64,000 nucleotides of DNA, from NCBI GenBank assembly GCA_907163375.1, contig CAJQUW010003017.1, forward strand, positions 186,001 through 250,000, in the 5' to 3' direction. Position 1 is the stretch's first letter. Each line of letters opens with the position of its first letter. The position numbers were made by a program, and so were the translations under genes. The notes under the pieces are model-generated. The model saw only the letters and a list, made by a program, of their open reading frames with translations, did not search any database and was not told the DNA's origin. This stretch comes from Prostheceraeus crozeri. Lineage: Eukaryota > Platyhelminthes > Polycladida > Euryleptidae. Shown piece after piece: positions 19,851-31,161 of the stretch.

Positions 19851-20430
19851 CTGCTCTATAGCATGCACATTGTATCTCCTATGTTCAAGAAAGAAAACGT
19901 GTTCAAAAGAATTATTAATTTTTGAAAGGCAACAACATCATGTACTGTACATTGGAACATATAACGTTAGTGAAATGGCACAATCTGCTGACATAATACC
20001 ATAGCAATCGAACAATGTGCAGCCAGTTCAACATCAGACACTCCAAATTGTGCGAAGTTTCAGTGACTGCTATCAACCGAATCACACAGCAAACAGACAC
20101 AGACGATGTTAAGTTCTGCAGAGAAGTTTGTGAACGTTTCTTCGTGCGCCTGCTAACTTTTTTTAAAATGATCAAGATTATCGAAAAAAGTTTTGCGCAA
20201 TGATCTGAATTCTTCGAATCTGAAGGAACCGTGGCGATCGGAGCATTTTGAAGGAATTCAGAGCAATCCGCAAGCGACGCACGACTATTTTTCCTATCTC
20301 TGTAAGGTATCTAAAATTTCTTTTTGCCTACTTAGTAAGTTCCTGCATGTGCCATTGTTTTGAATCAGTTTGCATTTCTAGCAAAGTGATACGCTTAAAC
20401 AATCTAATTCTGTGGGGGTGACATTATTTG
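19851..20430. other. host DNA, nothing recognised
   Basis: AT-rich sequence between the G-run repeats and the LINE. I see no gene, structured RNA or repeat. Confidence 0.4.
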
Positions 20431-22340
20431 CTACATCAAAAGCCTTTACACTGTCACTCATATTGATTCTGTTCTGTATCCTACAGTGCCTCTATCTGAA
20501 TTTCTGTGTGTATTTATTAAAGAAATGAATCTGACGCTGCTGGTGATTTATCATCTTTGTTGGAGTGATCGAGTTGCCAATGATGAGGGTATGAGTTGTA
20601 TGTTGACTGTAGTGGATTTTTCATTGATGTGTTTTGGATCGGATATTCGCATTGCCATTGCCGGGGATTTTATTGACTGGAGAAATCACTACTTCTCAAT
20701 TTATGACACGCTATCTGTTTGCTCAGTAGTTTATTTTGTCACTCGTGGTCAACATATTCTGGGTCAGATTTTTGTAAACTTTGCATAAAAATCAAAAAGC
20801 AACTTTGCTTCCTGTAGTGGGATCCTCAGTTCATAGTGTTGTTTTGTGTCAATCATGCCCATATCAAGCGGTGAAAGTGGTTAAGAGGCGTGTCCAGAAA
20901 TTCTCTCGTGCTAATCTTACACATTTTCCAGAGATAGTCATCTCTATTGATTGGCTAGTTTTAACGCGTCCATTTTCTTCGATTAGTTGTGCTGCCTCCT
21001 TTTTTCAAGACTCTATGTTTTCCTTATTGAACCATTGCTTTCCTGAGAGAGACATAAGGATCAAGTCAAACCGCCTTGGATGAAAATTTCTCTGAAAATT
21101 ATGCTGGATGATCGTGACAGGGCTTTCCATAATGTACAGGATTTATATGAGAAAGCAGTAGTAAATCACATTGCATATGTTTAGCCAACATATCTGAATG
21201 AAGCAATGAGCCGACGCGTTTGTGGTCTTAATTAAAGCAACTTTCCAACGTTACCAAGCTGTCTTCTAATGCAAACTTATCTGTGGATAACTTTTCTTCT
21301 TACTTTGCTTCCAACTTTCATTTGGAGAAGGGTTGAACATTTTCTACTTGATGCTGACTCGGTTTTAATGATCTCAAGTGAGGAAGTTTTATGTCAGATG
21401 TTTAAAGTGTCGAAACCCTGTGCGGTTTCAGATCGTATTTCTGTTTGGATGTATCGTGATTTTGATGACTTCTTGGCAACAGCACTCTCTTTCCTTTTTT
21501 TCTTTACGGGTATTGTACTTACTTGCTTTAAGGTTGCTCATGTATGTCCGGTTCCTAAAAGAGGTCGGAATTCTTCTGTTGAGGATTACCGTCCCATTTC
21601 CAAGTTACCATTCTTTTCTAATTTGTTTGAAAGTATTGTGGCGAATAAGGTCATTCTCCTATCAGTGAAAAACTCTATTTCTAACTCGCATATTCCACGC
21701 TCGGGTTCGGGTGTGACATGTGCCCTTGTCAAAGCTCAAAGCGAAATTGTAAAATTCTTGGATATGCTTGGAATCGTTAGAGGCTTGTCTGTTGATTTAC
21801 CTTTGATAAATTGCGACACGATATGATTTTCCACTGATGTAGAAAATATAATTTGTTTGTCTTCCTCATTAAATGGATTGCTAGATTTTTTGAGTGATCG
21901 CTTTCAATATGTCTGTATTGATATTGTGTCATCTCACGGAGTACGAAAGTCAAGTGGCGTCCCCCAAGGAAGTGTTATTGGTCCCATCCTCTTCGCTATT
22001 TCTGTCGACTGTTAATCCCAGGTGCATGCCAACTCTTGTATGTTCAAATACGCAGATGACATCCTTCTTGTCCATGCTGTCCGTAAGCGGTGAGCCTTTC
22101 ATGATAGTCTGCAGGGTGAATGGGATAGCACAGACCGAATCTATTAGGAAAAGTGTTGGCCAGCTTGAGAAAATTGGATCGACGATGCAATTCGATGCAA
22201 TTTATCTCTTTTCATAGTCTCAAAAGACGAAGATTTGTCGTGCGCATAGATTTCATCTTGTCACATCAAATTTTGAATTAGGTTGTTTAGATATCAATGC
22301 AACGGGCGATGCAATGATATCTATTGAGCGACCGACAGGT
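20430..22340 (+). mobile_element. decayed non-LTR retrotransposon (jockey/CR1-like LINE)
   Basis: Endonuclease-domain end at about 20480-20790: IAIAGDFIDW, then VYFVTRGQHILGQIFVNF, the pattern of the AP-endonuclease C-terminus (GDFN, TR, LDQIFVN). The reverse-transcriptase part begins near 21080. VCPVPKRG and DYRPISKLPFFSNLFE lie at about 21540-21630, GVPQGSVIGPILF at about 21956-21994 and the catalytic YADD at 22049-22060. The motifs lie in different frames with many stops, so the copy is dead. Sequence to about 22990 ends in an AATAAAGCC signal and may be its 3' UTR. The clade assignment is approximate. Confidence 0.75.
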
Positions 22341-23569
22341 CGAAATCAACAAAACGAAACCATGCACTTCAGATCATGCTTGAAGCTAAACTCACGTATT
22401 TTGAAAATGCTTGTGGCATAGAAATTTGCATTCAACTTTGGCAAGCCATAAGGAAAAAATGGTAAATGAAAATGACAAAATGATAATAATAAAATGATAA
22501 ATGATATAGGATGCTTTTCTTAAAAAACGATGAACAATCTGTGTTTGATCGTGCTCTTTGTTAGATGTTTGTTTTATTCGCGAAGACAAATTTCTTTGAA
22601 GTAAAAAAGAATTTCTTTGAGACTAAGTGGTATACGGCAAGCGTGTAAGACCTCAAGCGCAAGAACCTGTAAGACCTCCTAAGACATTACAAGGATGGGA
22701 AACACTGCTTTAAGATGTTTGTTCTATAGTAAATCTCTTTTACGGTCCACTTGCATGACTTCTAAGCTGCTGCCTCCAGAAACAGAGAACGAAACGCTAC
22801 TACAACTCGTTTATAAGATTTTGTAAATAGTCTTTTGTTTTTGCTCTCTGTTTTACTGTCCAACGGTGTCTCTTATAGCTTTGAGGTAATCATGTTTTAT
22901 ATATGTATTTTTACTCTATTGTCGTCGATTTGTGCATGTATGTGTTCACCTATTCTTGAAAGTGAAGCAATAAAGCCATTATAAATCATTATAGCACTGC
23001 ATTTACATAAGAAGTTATCTCAAGATAAAGACAGAGAAGCTCTGAACTAGACCCGCTGTCAGAGTTCAGACTGGTGCCATCATAGCTATCTTATGTCCTC
23101 TCTAGGCTTAAACAGCCTTGATATCCGACCTCTATGGGTATTTCATGACATTGCATATTCATAGTCTTTAGATGTTTTGACAGTTTCATCTCACAATGTG
23201 TGATTGGGATGGAGAAGATCTATAGCATTGTCATTTCTGTGATAACAATGTTGATTCAAAATCTATTTTATTCCTAGCGAACAAGAAATCTTAATAAATG
23301 AAGGTTGCAGTATTATATTCATGCCTTCACATCAAATTATTCTATTAAGGTTGCCGGGCATAAATCGGAAAATTTCCAATTTATGCCCGCCTATTTCAAT
23401 GTATTTTCATTGGAGCTACAGCTTCCCATTTATGCCCTCCACTATCATCTGTCTATTTTCAACATGAACATCATGAATGATTTAAAAGTAGGCGAATTGC
23501 GAATGCCAAATTTATATTAGTTTCACAATAAATCATTTCCAATTAATTTCAGACTTCTTCACGAAGCTA
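22341..23569. other. host DNA, possible LINE 3' tail
   Basis: No gene recognised. A GCAATAAAGCCATTATAA sequence at about 22967-22984 looks like a poly(A) signal and could close the LINE. The rest is AT-rich, unremarkable sequence. Confidence 0.3.
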
Positions 23570-23800
23570 TCTTTAGTGAACTAAGTATTTGTAATAAATA
23601 TTTTAATTTTATTTTTTTTAATCTTGTCATTAACATATTTTTCATCTTCAGTGAACTAAGTATTTGTAATAAATATTTTAATTTTATTTTTTTAATCTTG
23701 TCATTAACATATTTTTCATCTTCAGTGAACTAAGTATTTGTAATAAATATTTTTATATTATTTTTTTTTATCTTGTCATGAACATATTTTTCATAAAATT
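23570..23800. repeat. 77-bp tandem repeat, three copies
   Basis: AGTGAACTAAGTATTTGTAA starts near 23575, 23651 and 23724, each followed by ATAAATATTTTAATTTTATT, a T run, TCTTGTCAT-AACATATT and TTTCAT. Copies one and two are almost identical; the third has drifted. Confidence 0.85.
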
Positions 23801-26758
23801 CAAAAAGCTTGCTAAAAAAATTACTAGAGGAAAGACAGTAGAAGCCAGAAGAATAGAAATTGGTTTCGGTGTTCCATTTTACACTTGTAGTTGAAATTAT
23901 TTTTGGCTGCTAATTTTGGACGACCATTGTTTCACGAAGATGTGGAGATTGGCTTCATCACCCAATGACAACAACATTTTATAGTAATTATTTATAATAT
24001 TTACATGATCATGCCCAACGGTGTTCTGGCGAAAAGCTCCGGCTGACATAAAGCAAAAATTGATTTTTTCTCTTGCTTCATCAACAATTTGGAAACCTCC
24101 AAACAAAAAGAAAATGAACAATAATCCCAAACTTATTTGTCACATGTTATTTATCATTAAATAGCAAGCATTTATCTTTTTATGCCATCATGTGCCTTCA
24201 GGTACTTCTAAGAAAAGAGATACTTGTTGCTTTTCTTGGAATATGTAAGGCTAGCTAAGTTCCGCGGGTATTGAGAAATCATTGATTGGCTGGTTTCAAT
24301 TTCAATGTTATCATTTTAACTTCTGAATCCGTCTTTTTCATGGCAGCCATTAACTTGGATATCAAATGCCTACATGCACAAATACATAGACTATCCTGTT
24401 GCATGCTTTCACTTCGCTTCAAACTTTCTTTTAATCCGAATCACCCCATTTAAGCATGAAGCTCTGGGATCCTTATCATTCAAAGTTAAAGGCAGGCAAC
24501 CGGATTGATGGCATTAGCTATATAAAGTTGATTAATCCTAAGTTTAACATTTTTGACTTAAAAAAGTCAAATATCAGAGCAAACTGTTCAATTTCAAAAA
24601 CACTTTCATGTACTGTACATATTAAAAGTTGTATATGTACAAAATTACACATGTATAAGTAACCCAGCAAAACAAGCATACAAGTTGTACTTAAGAAATG
24701 AGATGCCGTTCTCCAATTTTCGTCACCGTCGTGAGCGGACAATCACTGCAATTAGACTTCAGTACTTACGCAGTGCAATTAAATCAGATTCCATAGTGCC
24801 ATCATGTAATAGGACCCCGACTGTGGCAAAAATGATAAGGCCTCGAAGACTCTGATTCCTACTCCGAAACCGTGCTCACAAAGATATTCAGTGCATTGGG
24901 ATAAGTTTCTTATCAGTGCATGCTTAACTTTAAATTCATTTTCTTCAATATCTGACGTGTATCTTGCTTCTTCAAGTTACTTTTGGATGTGATCAACGTG
25001 TATTTATTGCTACCTTTTTTTAGTAGTAACCAAGACCATATCAATACATGTCATGAAAGAAATTTAGATTTTAATGTCACTATAATTTTTCATAACAAAT
25101 TTATTTGTCACACTAGGTCTGTTGGAGAATTAGATTAATAATTCCCTTGTAGCATTTTCTTCTGCAAAAATGATGTACATTCTAATTAACCCTAGGCAAA
25201 CAGCATAATTTTTATGTAGCAACATGATTTTAGAGTATTTTCATGGAAAACTTGATTTAGAATCCCACAATGTAAACCGTGTGATTCTTTATACTCTGGT
25301 TTGCTTTTTAATTAATCATAATTGTTTTTCACTTGATACTTTCATCATAATCAAACAAATTCTCATATACAAATGTAAAGCTTGTAAAATCAGTGACTGG
25401 AAGCACTCCTGGCAATGGCAATTATAGCAGTTTTGTCGAAAAGAGTGACAACCGGATTATACGTAAGTTTACCTTCCTGAAACTTGTTACTTGAATACCA
25501 AGTTGGCGTATGTGTGCTATATTACGTGAAATACTAAGCATACAAACATTTCCTTCAAGCTCCTGGTATTATTTGTTTTGTTTAATAGAACGAACCACGA
25601 AAAAGTTGAATTTGAAGTGATTTTATAGGATTTAGCCTGTTCTGTTGTAAAATTCTATCAAGTTGAATATGATTTTGAATTCTTCAATATTTTAAAAACA
25701 ATTTTTTCATTTTCACGGAAAGTTTGTACTTTGTTCGAATGCTATTCTGTGAAACATGTCTGGGCATGGTAGACTGAATGTGAGACATAACATCACATCA
25801 AAAGTCTTGAGGAGAATTGAAATTGTCAGCTTGTCAAAACTTGTTCAAATGAAAGTCTGATGAACAAAAGAATGTTTGACTGCGCGCGGTTGGACATATT
25901 TTTCAATTTTGATGGCGATCTGGCGATGTCTCCTTCATGTCAGCTACAAATCCAAATTCAAAGACGATGTTGGCCTACATGCATAGATTTATTTATTTCG
26001 ATAAGATTGGAAATTAGATAGTGCAAATTTTAGCTAGAATCAGTATAAATTACAAGTCAAATTATAATGCAATAACAATATCAAAATATCAAATCGTATA
26101 TTTCTCTATAGAGAGAACACGAGGATGAGATGATACATGACAATGACTTTTACAAATACAGAACGATGGCATCCTGCATTTATTACACAATGCGATGAAA
26201 TATGTACAAATGGAATACAAAATGTCTGAAATGTAAAGAAATGATTATTGAGGGATTTCAATTTTAACACAAAATGGCATTTGGATGAATTTAATAAAAA
26301 AAAGACATAAAATGTATGGGCCCTAAATGTAATTGGAGATCCTGAAGATTTATTAATGTATACGGCCTGATATCACATTAATAATATCAACCTTCAGAAG
26401 TTATTATTATCAACATCCCTCAGAAATTCGAATCTGTTATGAGCACGCATACAATCATTGACAACGAACAAATCATCAGTTTTTTGAAAAGACATACCCT
26501 GCTTTTTTTATTGTGCAGATTGTATATGTATTAAAAAACACTCTTTTTAGACGCTGATTATAACTGGTATCATATGAGTATGAATACTTGATTCATGATT
26601 TCAACCCATTAAATGAAAAAACTTAACAGTTACAACTGATACACGTGTTATCTCAATCAACATTTTGATGGATTCACTTGATTTAGATTATATCTCCTGG
26701 ACTCGAACAAACAGTCTACAAGAATGAAATATGTAAAGTTTATGATTGTGATGATATT
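23801..26758. other. host DNA without recognisable genes
   Basis: About 3 kb of AT-rich sequence. The short open frames look like chance frames. I see no exon-like signature, tRNA or clear repeat. Confidence 0.35.
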
Positions 26759-27895
26759 CAGTCCGTTTCATAAAAAGTGGATCATCCTAAGATTTGACTA
26801 AATAAAACATAAGTATGATACAGAAAGCATTTTTCATGTTATTTCATGTCCCTAATATATTTAAATGTCCTTATATAATCTGATAAGCTATGATACAGTA
26901 ACGGTTCTTAAGAAGCTAATATTTTGTGGCTCTACCCTTATTGTCAATTACATTACCAATTCGTCTAGACATTGATTCGATGATATCGTTGATTTTTGAC
27001 TGATCTAACTTTCTCCACTCTCTTTTTAACAGTGACGTAAGTTGTGATACGCCATCTGTAGGTAGCAGTGAACGACGAACGTTACGTTTTAGAATACTCC
27101 ATACATTTTCTATGGGATTCAGATCAGGAGAACGAGCTGGCCAAGATAATGTCCTAAGCCCTAATTGAGACTTGCATAAGTTGACTCTACTACTCCTGTG
27201 ACACGTAGCATTATCATCCATAAATAACCAAGTCGATGGATCACCAAGTTGATCTGTCATTTGGCCAATGTTCATTCGTAAAACATTCACATAGCGTTCA
27301 GAATTCATGGTTCCTTGCTGTATGTGAAGTAGTTCTAGCAAGGCTGACACTTTGCCTTTTGTGAATGCGATCTCGTTATTGTTCATTTGTGCTTTGTAGG
27401 CCTATTGTTTTCAACCGGTAAGAGATAGATTTCTAGCTGAAAGCAATCAGGAGTGCTGCCAACACCACCGCAACGAAGTCAGGAAGCTATGGAACATGAA
27501 GTCCAGTTAATCACATGTAGCAGTTACATTATTGTTGATGAATAATGGTGCTATAGTGGCTCTGATTGACCGAATTTCTTTATTTTTGTTTTGCTTGATA
27601 GCTTTTGGCTTGTAGAACAACATATTACATAAGAAAGGAAACAAATGTAATTTTATAAGAGTGAGGTATGATTTTGTGTAACATTGCTAAATGAAGATCA
27701 AATTATCTACTACTTTTTTATCTATAACAGGAAAACAACTCAATATTCATGCTTGAAATTTCCAACAATGATATTAGTAAGCACAACTGACATATCTTCC
27801 AAATTTCAGAGAAATTCGTTCAAGTTTGGCGGAGTTAGACAAAGTTGAAGTTAAGGCGATGTTTAAGGGTGATCCATTTTTTATGAAACAATCTG
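26759..27895 (-). mobile_element. Tc1/mariner transposon, deleted copy
   Basis: Inverted ends: CAGTCCGTTTCATAAAAAGT on the left and the reverse complement of CAGATTGTTTCATAAAAAAT on the right, both followed by GGATCA-CC. A TA follows the right end. The whole is 1137 bp, shorter than a usual 1.3-1.6 kb element. It contains the C-terminal half of a DDE transposase on the minus strand; the DNA-binding N-terminal half is missing. Confidence 0.85.
26916..27386 (-). pseudogene. Tc1-like transposase, C-terminal part
   Basis: Visible motifs are FMDDNATCHRS (second catalytic Asp) and WPARSPDLNPIENVWSILKR (Pro-Asp-Leu-Asn-Pro block ending near the catalytic acidic residue), followed by helices typical of the Tc1 C-terminus. 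The frame is open for about 156 residues, but the N-terminal helix-turn-helix domains and the first catalytic Asp are absent. It lies centrally between the terminal repeats at 26759 and 27895. Not functional. Confidence 0.85.
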
Positions 27896-28477
27896 TAGTT
27901 ATAATTTAAGTTTTCTTCATTTAATTGAGTGAAAGTTTGAATTTGATTGATATTTGGATATCTATATCCATTGCAAACCTGATTCATTGACTACTTATTT
28001 GACATAATTGCAAAATTACCATCAAGAAAAAGCTGGTTGGAAGTTTACTCTCAAGTTCAAATGCCACTAATTCATGATATTTCAAATATCGCCTGATTGG
28101 TCTCAACCTTGAAAGACTGTTGACTAGCATTGCTTGACTGAAATGCTATTTTCCCCGACACATCTTGCGAAATACTTCAATTCGTGAAGATGATAATTAA
28201 CGAATTTTATCTGCTTTGTTTCCATGTAACCATTCTGTGTAGGAGCCTGCTTTTGCATCTCATAATTTTGTACTTATCACCAAACTTGTGTCAATTACTC
28301 ATGAAATGTAATTGATTACAGTTGCTAGTAGCATCTCTATCAATGTAATTGATTGTAATTACAAAAAATTCTGTTTTTCTTCATTTACGTTTCAATTTCT
28401 TTAGATCACTGTCGTTTCCTAATTTAAATTTTGACAAGAAGTTTCGTCTTAAATTTCATAAAAATTTACTGGCAGTT
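27896..28477. other. host DNA, nothing recognised
   Basis: AT-rich sequence between two transposons with no supported feature. Confidence 0.35.
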
Positions 28478-28485
28478 GTACCCAG

Positions 28486-29192
28486 CAGGGATGCGGAGTC
28501 GGAGTCCCGGTGTCCCGGAGTCCTATCATTTTTTCTGGAGTCGGAGTCGGAGTCCTATCAAATGATACAACTACGAACTTCGGCTTATAACTAGACCCGA
28601 AATATAATACAAACAAATTATTTGTCCTCATGCATAGCTGTCACTGTTTTGATGTCAATTTTCTTCGTCAAACAAAAGTACAGAGACAGCAGTGCATACA
28701 AAGCTTGTAATAGTTGAGGGAATGAACCGTGATGGTGAAAAAGAATTGTCGCTTCACTCGTTGATTTAGTAGAAAAGACAAGCCTTCCTAGCCTCGATCA
28801 CACATACGCACCAAAGGTCACATCAGAGACAAAAGTAAAATTTTAGTTTGTTTGAGAACATTACCTCCTACTATAACGTCAATTGAATGTGATGGCTCCT
28901 CCATAGCGCTTATTAAAATCGAAAGTGTACTCATATTTTTTGAAGTAGAACGGGGGATTTTCCTGCCTGGTAGAGACTGGAGAAAAACAGTGTGAAGCAC
29001 TTACGAACAAATGATGTGCAAAGTTGGTAAACTTTCATAGAAAATGATTGATTTGATGCAGCAATGATCACTAAAATCAGGCTCAGGTAGGCCTCTAATG
29101 ATCTATTATGTAGGTTACCAGAGCTAAGACTGATATACTTGCCACTCGGAGTCGGAGTCATCCTATCAAAATGATAGGACTCCGCATCCCTG
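28486..29192. mobile_element. hAT-type non-autonomous element (MITE)
   Basis: 707 bp with inverted ends CAGGGATGCGGAGTC and GACTCCGCATCCCTG (the outermost 13 bases match fully) and further inner GGAGTCGGAGTC and CCTATCATTTT matches. It is flanked by a perfect 8-bp duplication GTACCCAG (28478-28485 and 29193-29200). CAGGG-type ends with an 8-bp duplication are the hAT signature. No transposase frame lies inside. Confidence 0.88.
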
Positions 29193-29200
29193 GTACCCAG

Positions 29201-29917
29201 TAATACTTACATATATTACACAAAATATTTACATACAAGTATTAGCAATTATCGCAACGCATTATCGACGAGGAGAATAAAGCAATTTATACTGCATGTT
29301 GAATGAATATTTAACAGTGCTAACTGCAGAGTAATTGAAATTACTTCTCAATTACATGTCTAAAGATTTAATGGATAACAATTACAAACCACTCATCAGA
29401 AAATGTAATTTTTTATATTTACTAATTACAGCAATTGTAATTTCAGCTGCGCAGTTGCAACACAAGTCTGTTTCTTATCAAGCAATAACTCTGCTATCAT
29501 AAGCAATATGAAGGCATGTGAAAAAAAACTGCACAAGTGATAGTTAACAATTTTCATTGGAGACTTCAGATTACACATCATTTAGGCCCAAGATTTGTTA
29601 TTGTTCTTCCAACTAGTTGGGTTGACCTCAGGCAGTGGTTTCAACTTTTGCAAAGCGCAAGCCACCCAATTAGCATGCTTCATCTCCAGAAATTGAGCAT
29701 GACATCATTGATTCAACTACATAAGTATTGTAAGTAATGCTTGCGATATGTGTAATTATCGCGGTGAGTGTTTTTATTCTAGCGATTGAGCAGATTCATG
29801 AATAAAGTCGCGAAAATTCCCGGTTGCCATTATATTGTTAGATGTTTCGAGATCTACTCAATATATATTTATTATCATCAAGTAAAATTGATTGATAATA
29901 AATGACAAATTGACAAT
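29201..29917. other. host DNA, nothing recognised
   Basis: AT-rich flank of element 2 with no supported gene. Confidence 0.35.
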
Positions 29918-29923
29918 TATGAC
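29918..29923. repeat. 6-bp target-site duplication, left (TATGAC)
   Basis: TATGAC directly precedes the element end AGTAATGGGC and is repeated at 47836-47841. A 6-bp duplication is standard for Polinton integration. Confidence 0.95.
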
Positions 29924-30507
29924 AGTAATGGGCAAAAGACCGTTCCAGGACACCATAAAATTCAAAAAAATAGTATCTTTAAAAACGACATAAATTCATG
30001 AATTTAGTCCTTTTTTCAGGTTTTTAAGACCTAAATACATGAATTTAGTCCATTCAAAAAGTACCATTTTTCAAAAAATGACATTTTTAAAAACGACATA
30101 AATTCATGAATTTGAACCCTTTTTCAGGTTATGAAGACCTAAATTCATAAATTTGGGCGTTTTTAAAAATACCCAATTTTCAAATTTTTCAAAATCTCAA
30201 ATTTGAGAATTACAATTTTCACCCCCAAAATCATGACCGTTCAAGGACACCGAAAATCATAAAAGTTAAGAATCACAAATTTGAGATTAAGATCATTTTT
30301 TTACTTTGAAAATCATGACCGTTCAAGGACACCGAAAAAATCATAAAAGTTAAGAATCTCAAAATTTGAGAATTACAATTTTCATTGCTTAAATCATGAC
30401 CGTTCAAGGACACCAAAAATCATAAAAGTTGAGAATTTCAAATTCATGAATTTTATCCATCTTTCAGGTTTTTAAAATATATCATGTGACTAATAATATT
30501 TCTTTAA
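29924..30507 (+). repeat. element 2 left terminal inverted repeat
   Basis: 584 bp, matching 47252-47835 in reverse complement with only a few differences. Inside, the palindrome AAATTCATGAATTT recurs several times. The phrase GACCGTTCAAGGACACC occurs at about 30236, 30318 and 30399, spaced about 82 bp, and with one change (GTTCCAGG) at the very end near 29939. Homology with the right arm resumes past 30507 up to about 30580, where the right arm is interrupted by the extra cassette. Confidence 0.92.
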
Positions 30508-30631
30508 AAGTGGAAGAAACAAAAGTGGAAGAAGCCGCAAGAATATATCCTTCAATATCATATGAACGTAGTTCTACTACCCCCTCCCTTCTAACTTCTA
30601 GGGGTCCCTTAAGAAATTTTTTTATTATAAA
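30508..30631. other. inner continuation of the left terminal repeat
   Basis: GGAAGAAACAAAAGTGGAAG and following sequence to about 30580 match the region encoding the small peptide at the other arm (45643-45735) and in element 3 (59544-59654). The inverted repeat of the ancestor was therefore longer than the present 584 bp. Confidence 0.6.
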
Positions 30632-31090
30632 ATGAACAACATAAATGAGTTTTTAAAGTTATATGGAACGCAAACTACGACAAATTTCGACCTAAAGAAA
30701 ATCGCAAATGAATTAGGAATAAAGAATTTTCATGTTCTAATGAGAGACGAATTACAATTCCTAAAAAATAAGCCAACAGGAACCTTTAGTTCCCGGAACA
30801 AAGTTCCATCAATAACTGTAAATTTCGTAACCAATCTTCACACTTCAGACCAAAAAGGCGTACATTGGTCAGCAGGCGCTAAAAATCATCAGCAGAACTA
30901 TTATTTTGATTCATACGGTTTGCCCCCTACAAATGAAGTAACAGAATTACTTGGAACGGGAACATACAATACGTTTCAAATTCAAACACCAGGCACTACC
31001 TATTGTGGACAATTATGTTTATACGTTTTGTACAAATTACAAAGAGGAGTACCATTTCTAGATATTATGTTTGAATTGAACGAACCGTAG
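30632..31090 (+). CDS. adenain-like cysteine protease of element 2
   Basis: 152 residues, an uninterrupted frame. The triad is His in KGVHWSAGAK, Asp in YYFDSYGLPP and Cys in TTYCGQLCLYVLY, in C5-peptidase order. It matures virion precursors. It is the only + strand gene in the left third and starts about 50 bases after the terminal-repeat homology. Two GC-rich hairpins sit in frame near residues 49-59 (GTFSSRNKVPS), and a third holds the stop codon. Adenain homologues vary in this loop, so the insertion may be tolerated. A diverged fragment of its N-terminus recurs in the right-arm cassette (45770-45932). The gene looks whole. Confidence 0.88.
   Translation: MNNINEFLKLYGTQTTTNFDLKKIANELGIKNFHVLMRDELQFLKNKPTGTFSSRNKVPSITVNFVTNLHTSDQKGVHWSAGAKNHQQNYYFDSYGLPPTNEVTELLGTGTYNTFQIQTPGTTYCGQLCLYVLYKLQRGVPFLDIMFELNEP
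30779..30807. repeat. paired GC-rich hairpins inside the protease gene
   Basis: GGAAC-CTTTA-GTTCC (30779-30793) and GGAAC-AAA-GTTCC (30795-30807), separated by one base. They lie in frame within an otherwise AT-rich gene. Confidence 0.8.
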
Positions 31091-31127
31091 GTTCTATGGC
31101 TACGCCTAACAAGGGAATTTCATTCCC
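31082..31127. repeat. three hairpins at the protease stop codon
   Basis: GAACC-GTA-GGTTC (31082-31094, with the protease TAG spanning its loop), GGC-TAC-GCC (31098-31106) and GGGAAT-TTC-ATTCCC (31113-31127). All three have exact stems and 3-nt loops. Confidence 0.8.
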
Positions 31128-31161
31128 GAAACGTTAGTTCCAATAATAATAATAATGATAA

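Noticed and set aside
28500-28560. GGAGTC microsatellite as an independent repeat
   Set aside because: It is the inner part of the hAT-type MITE terminal repeat.
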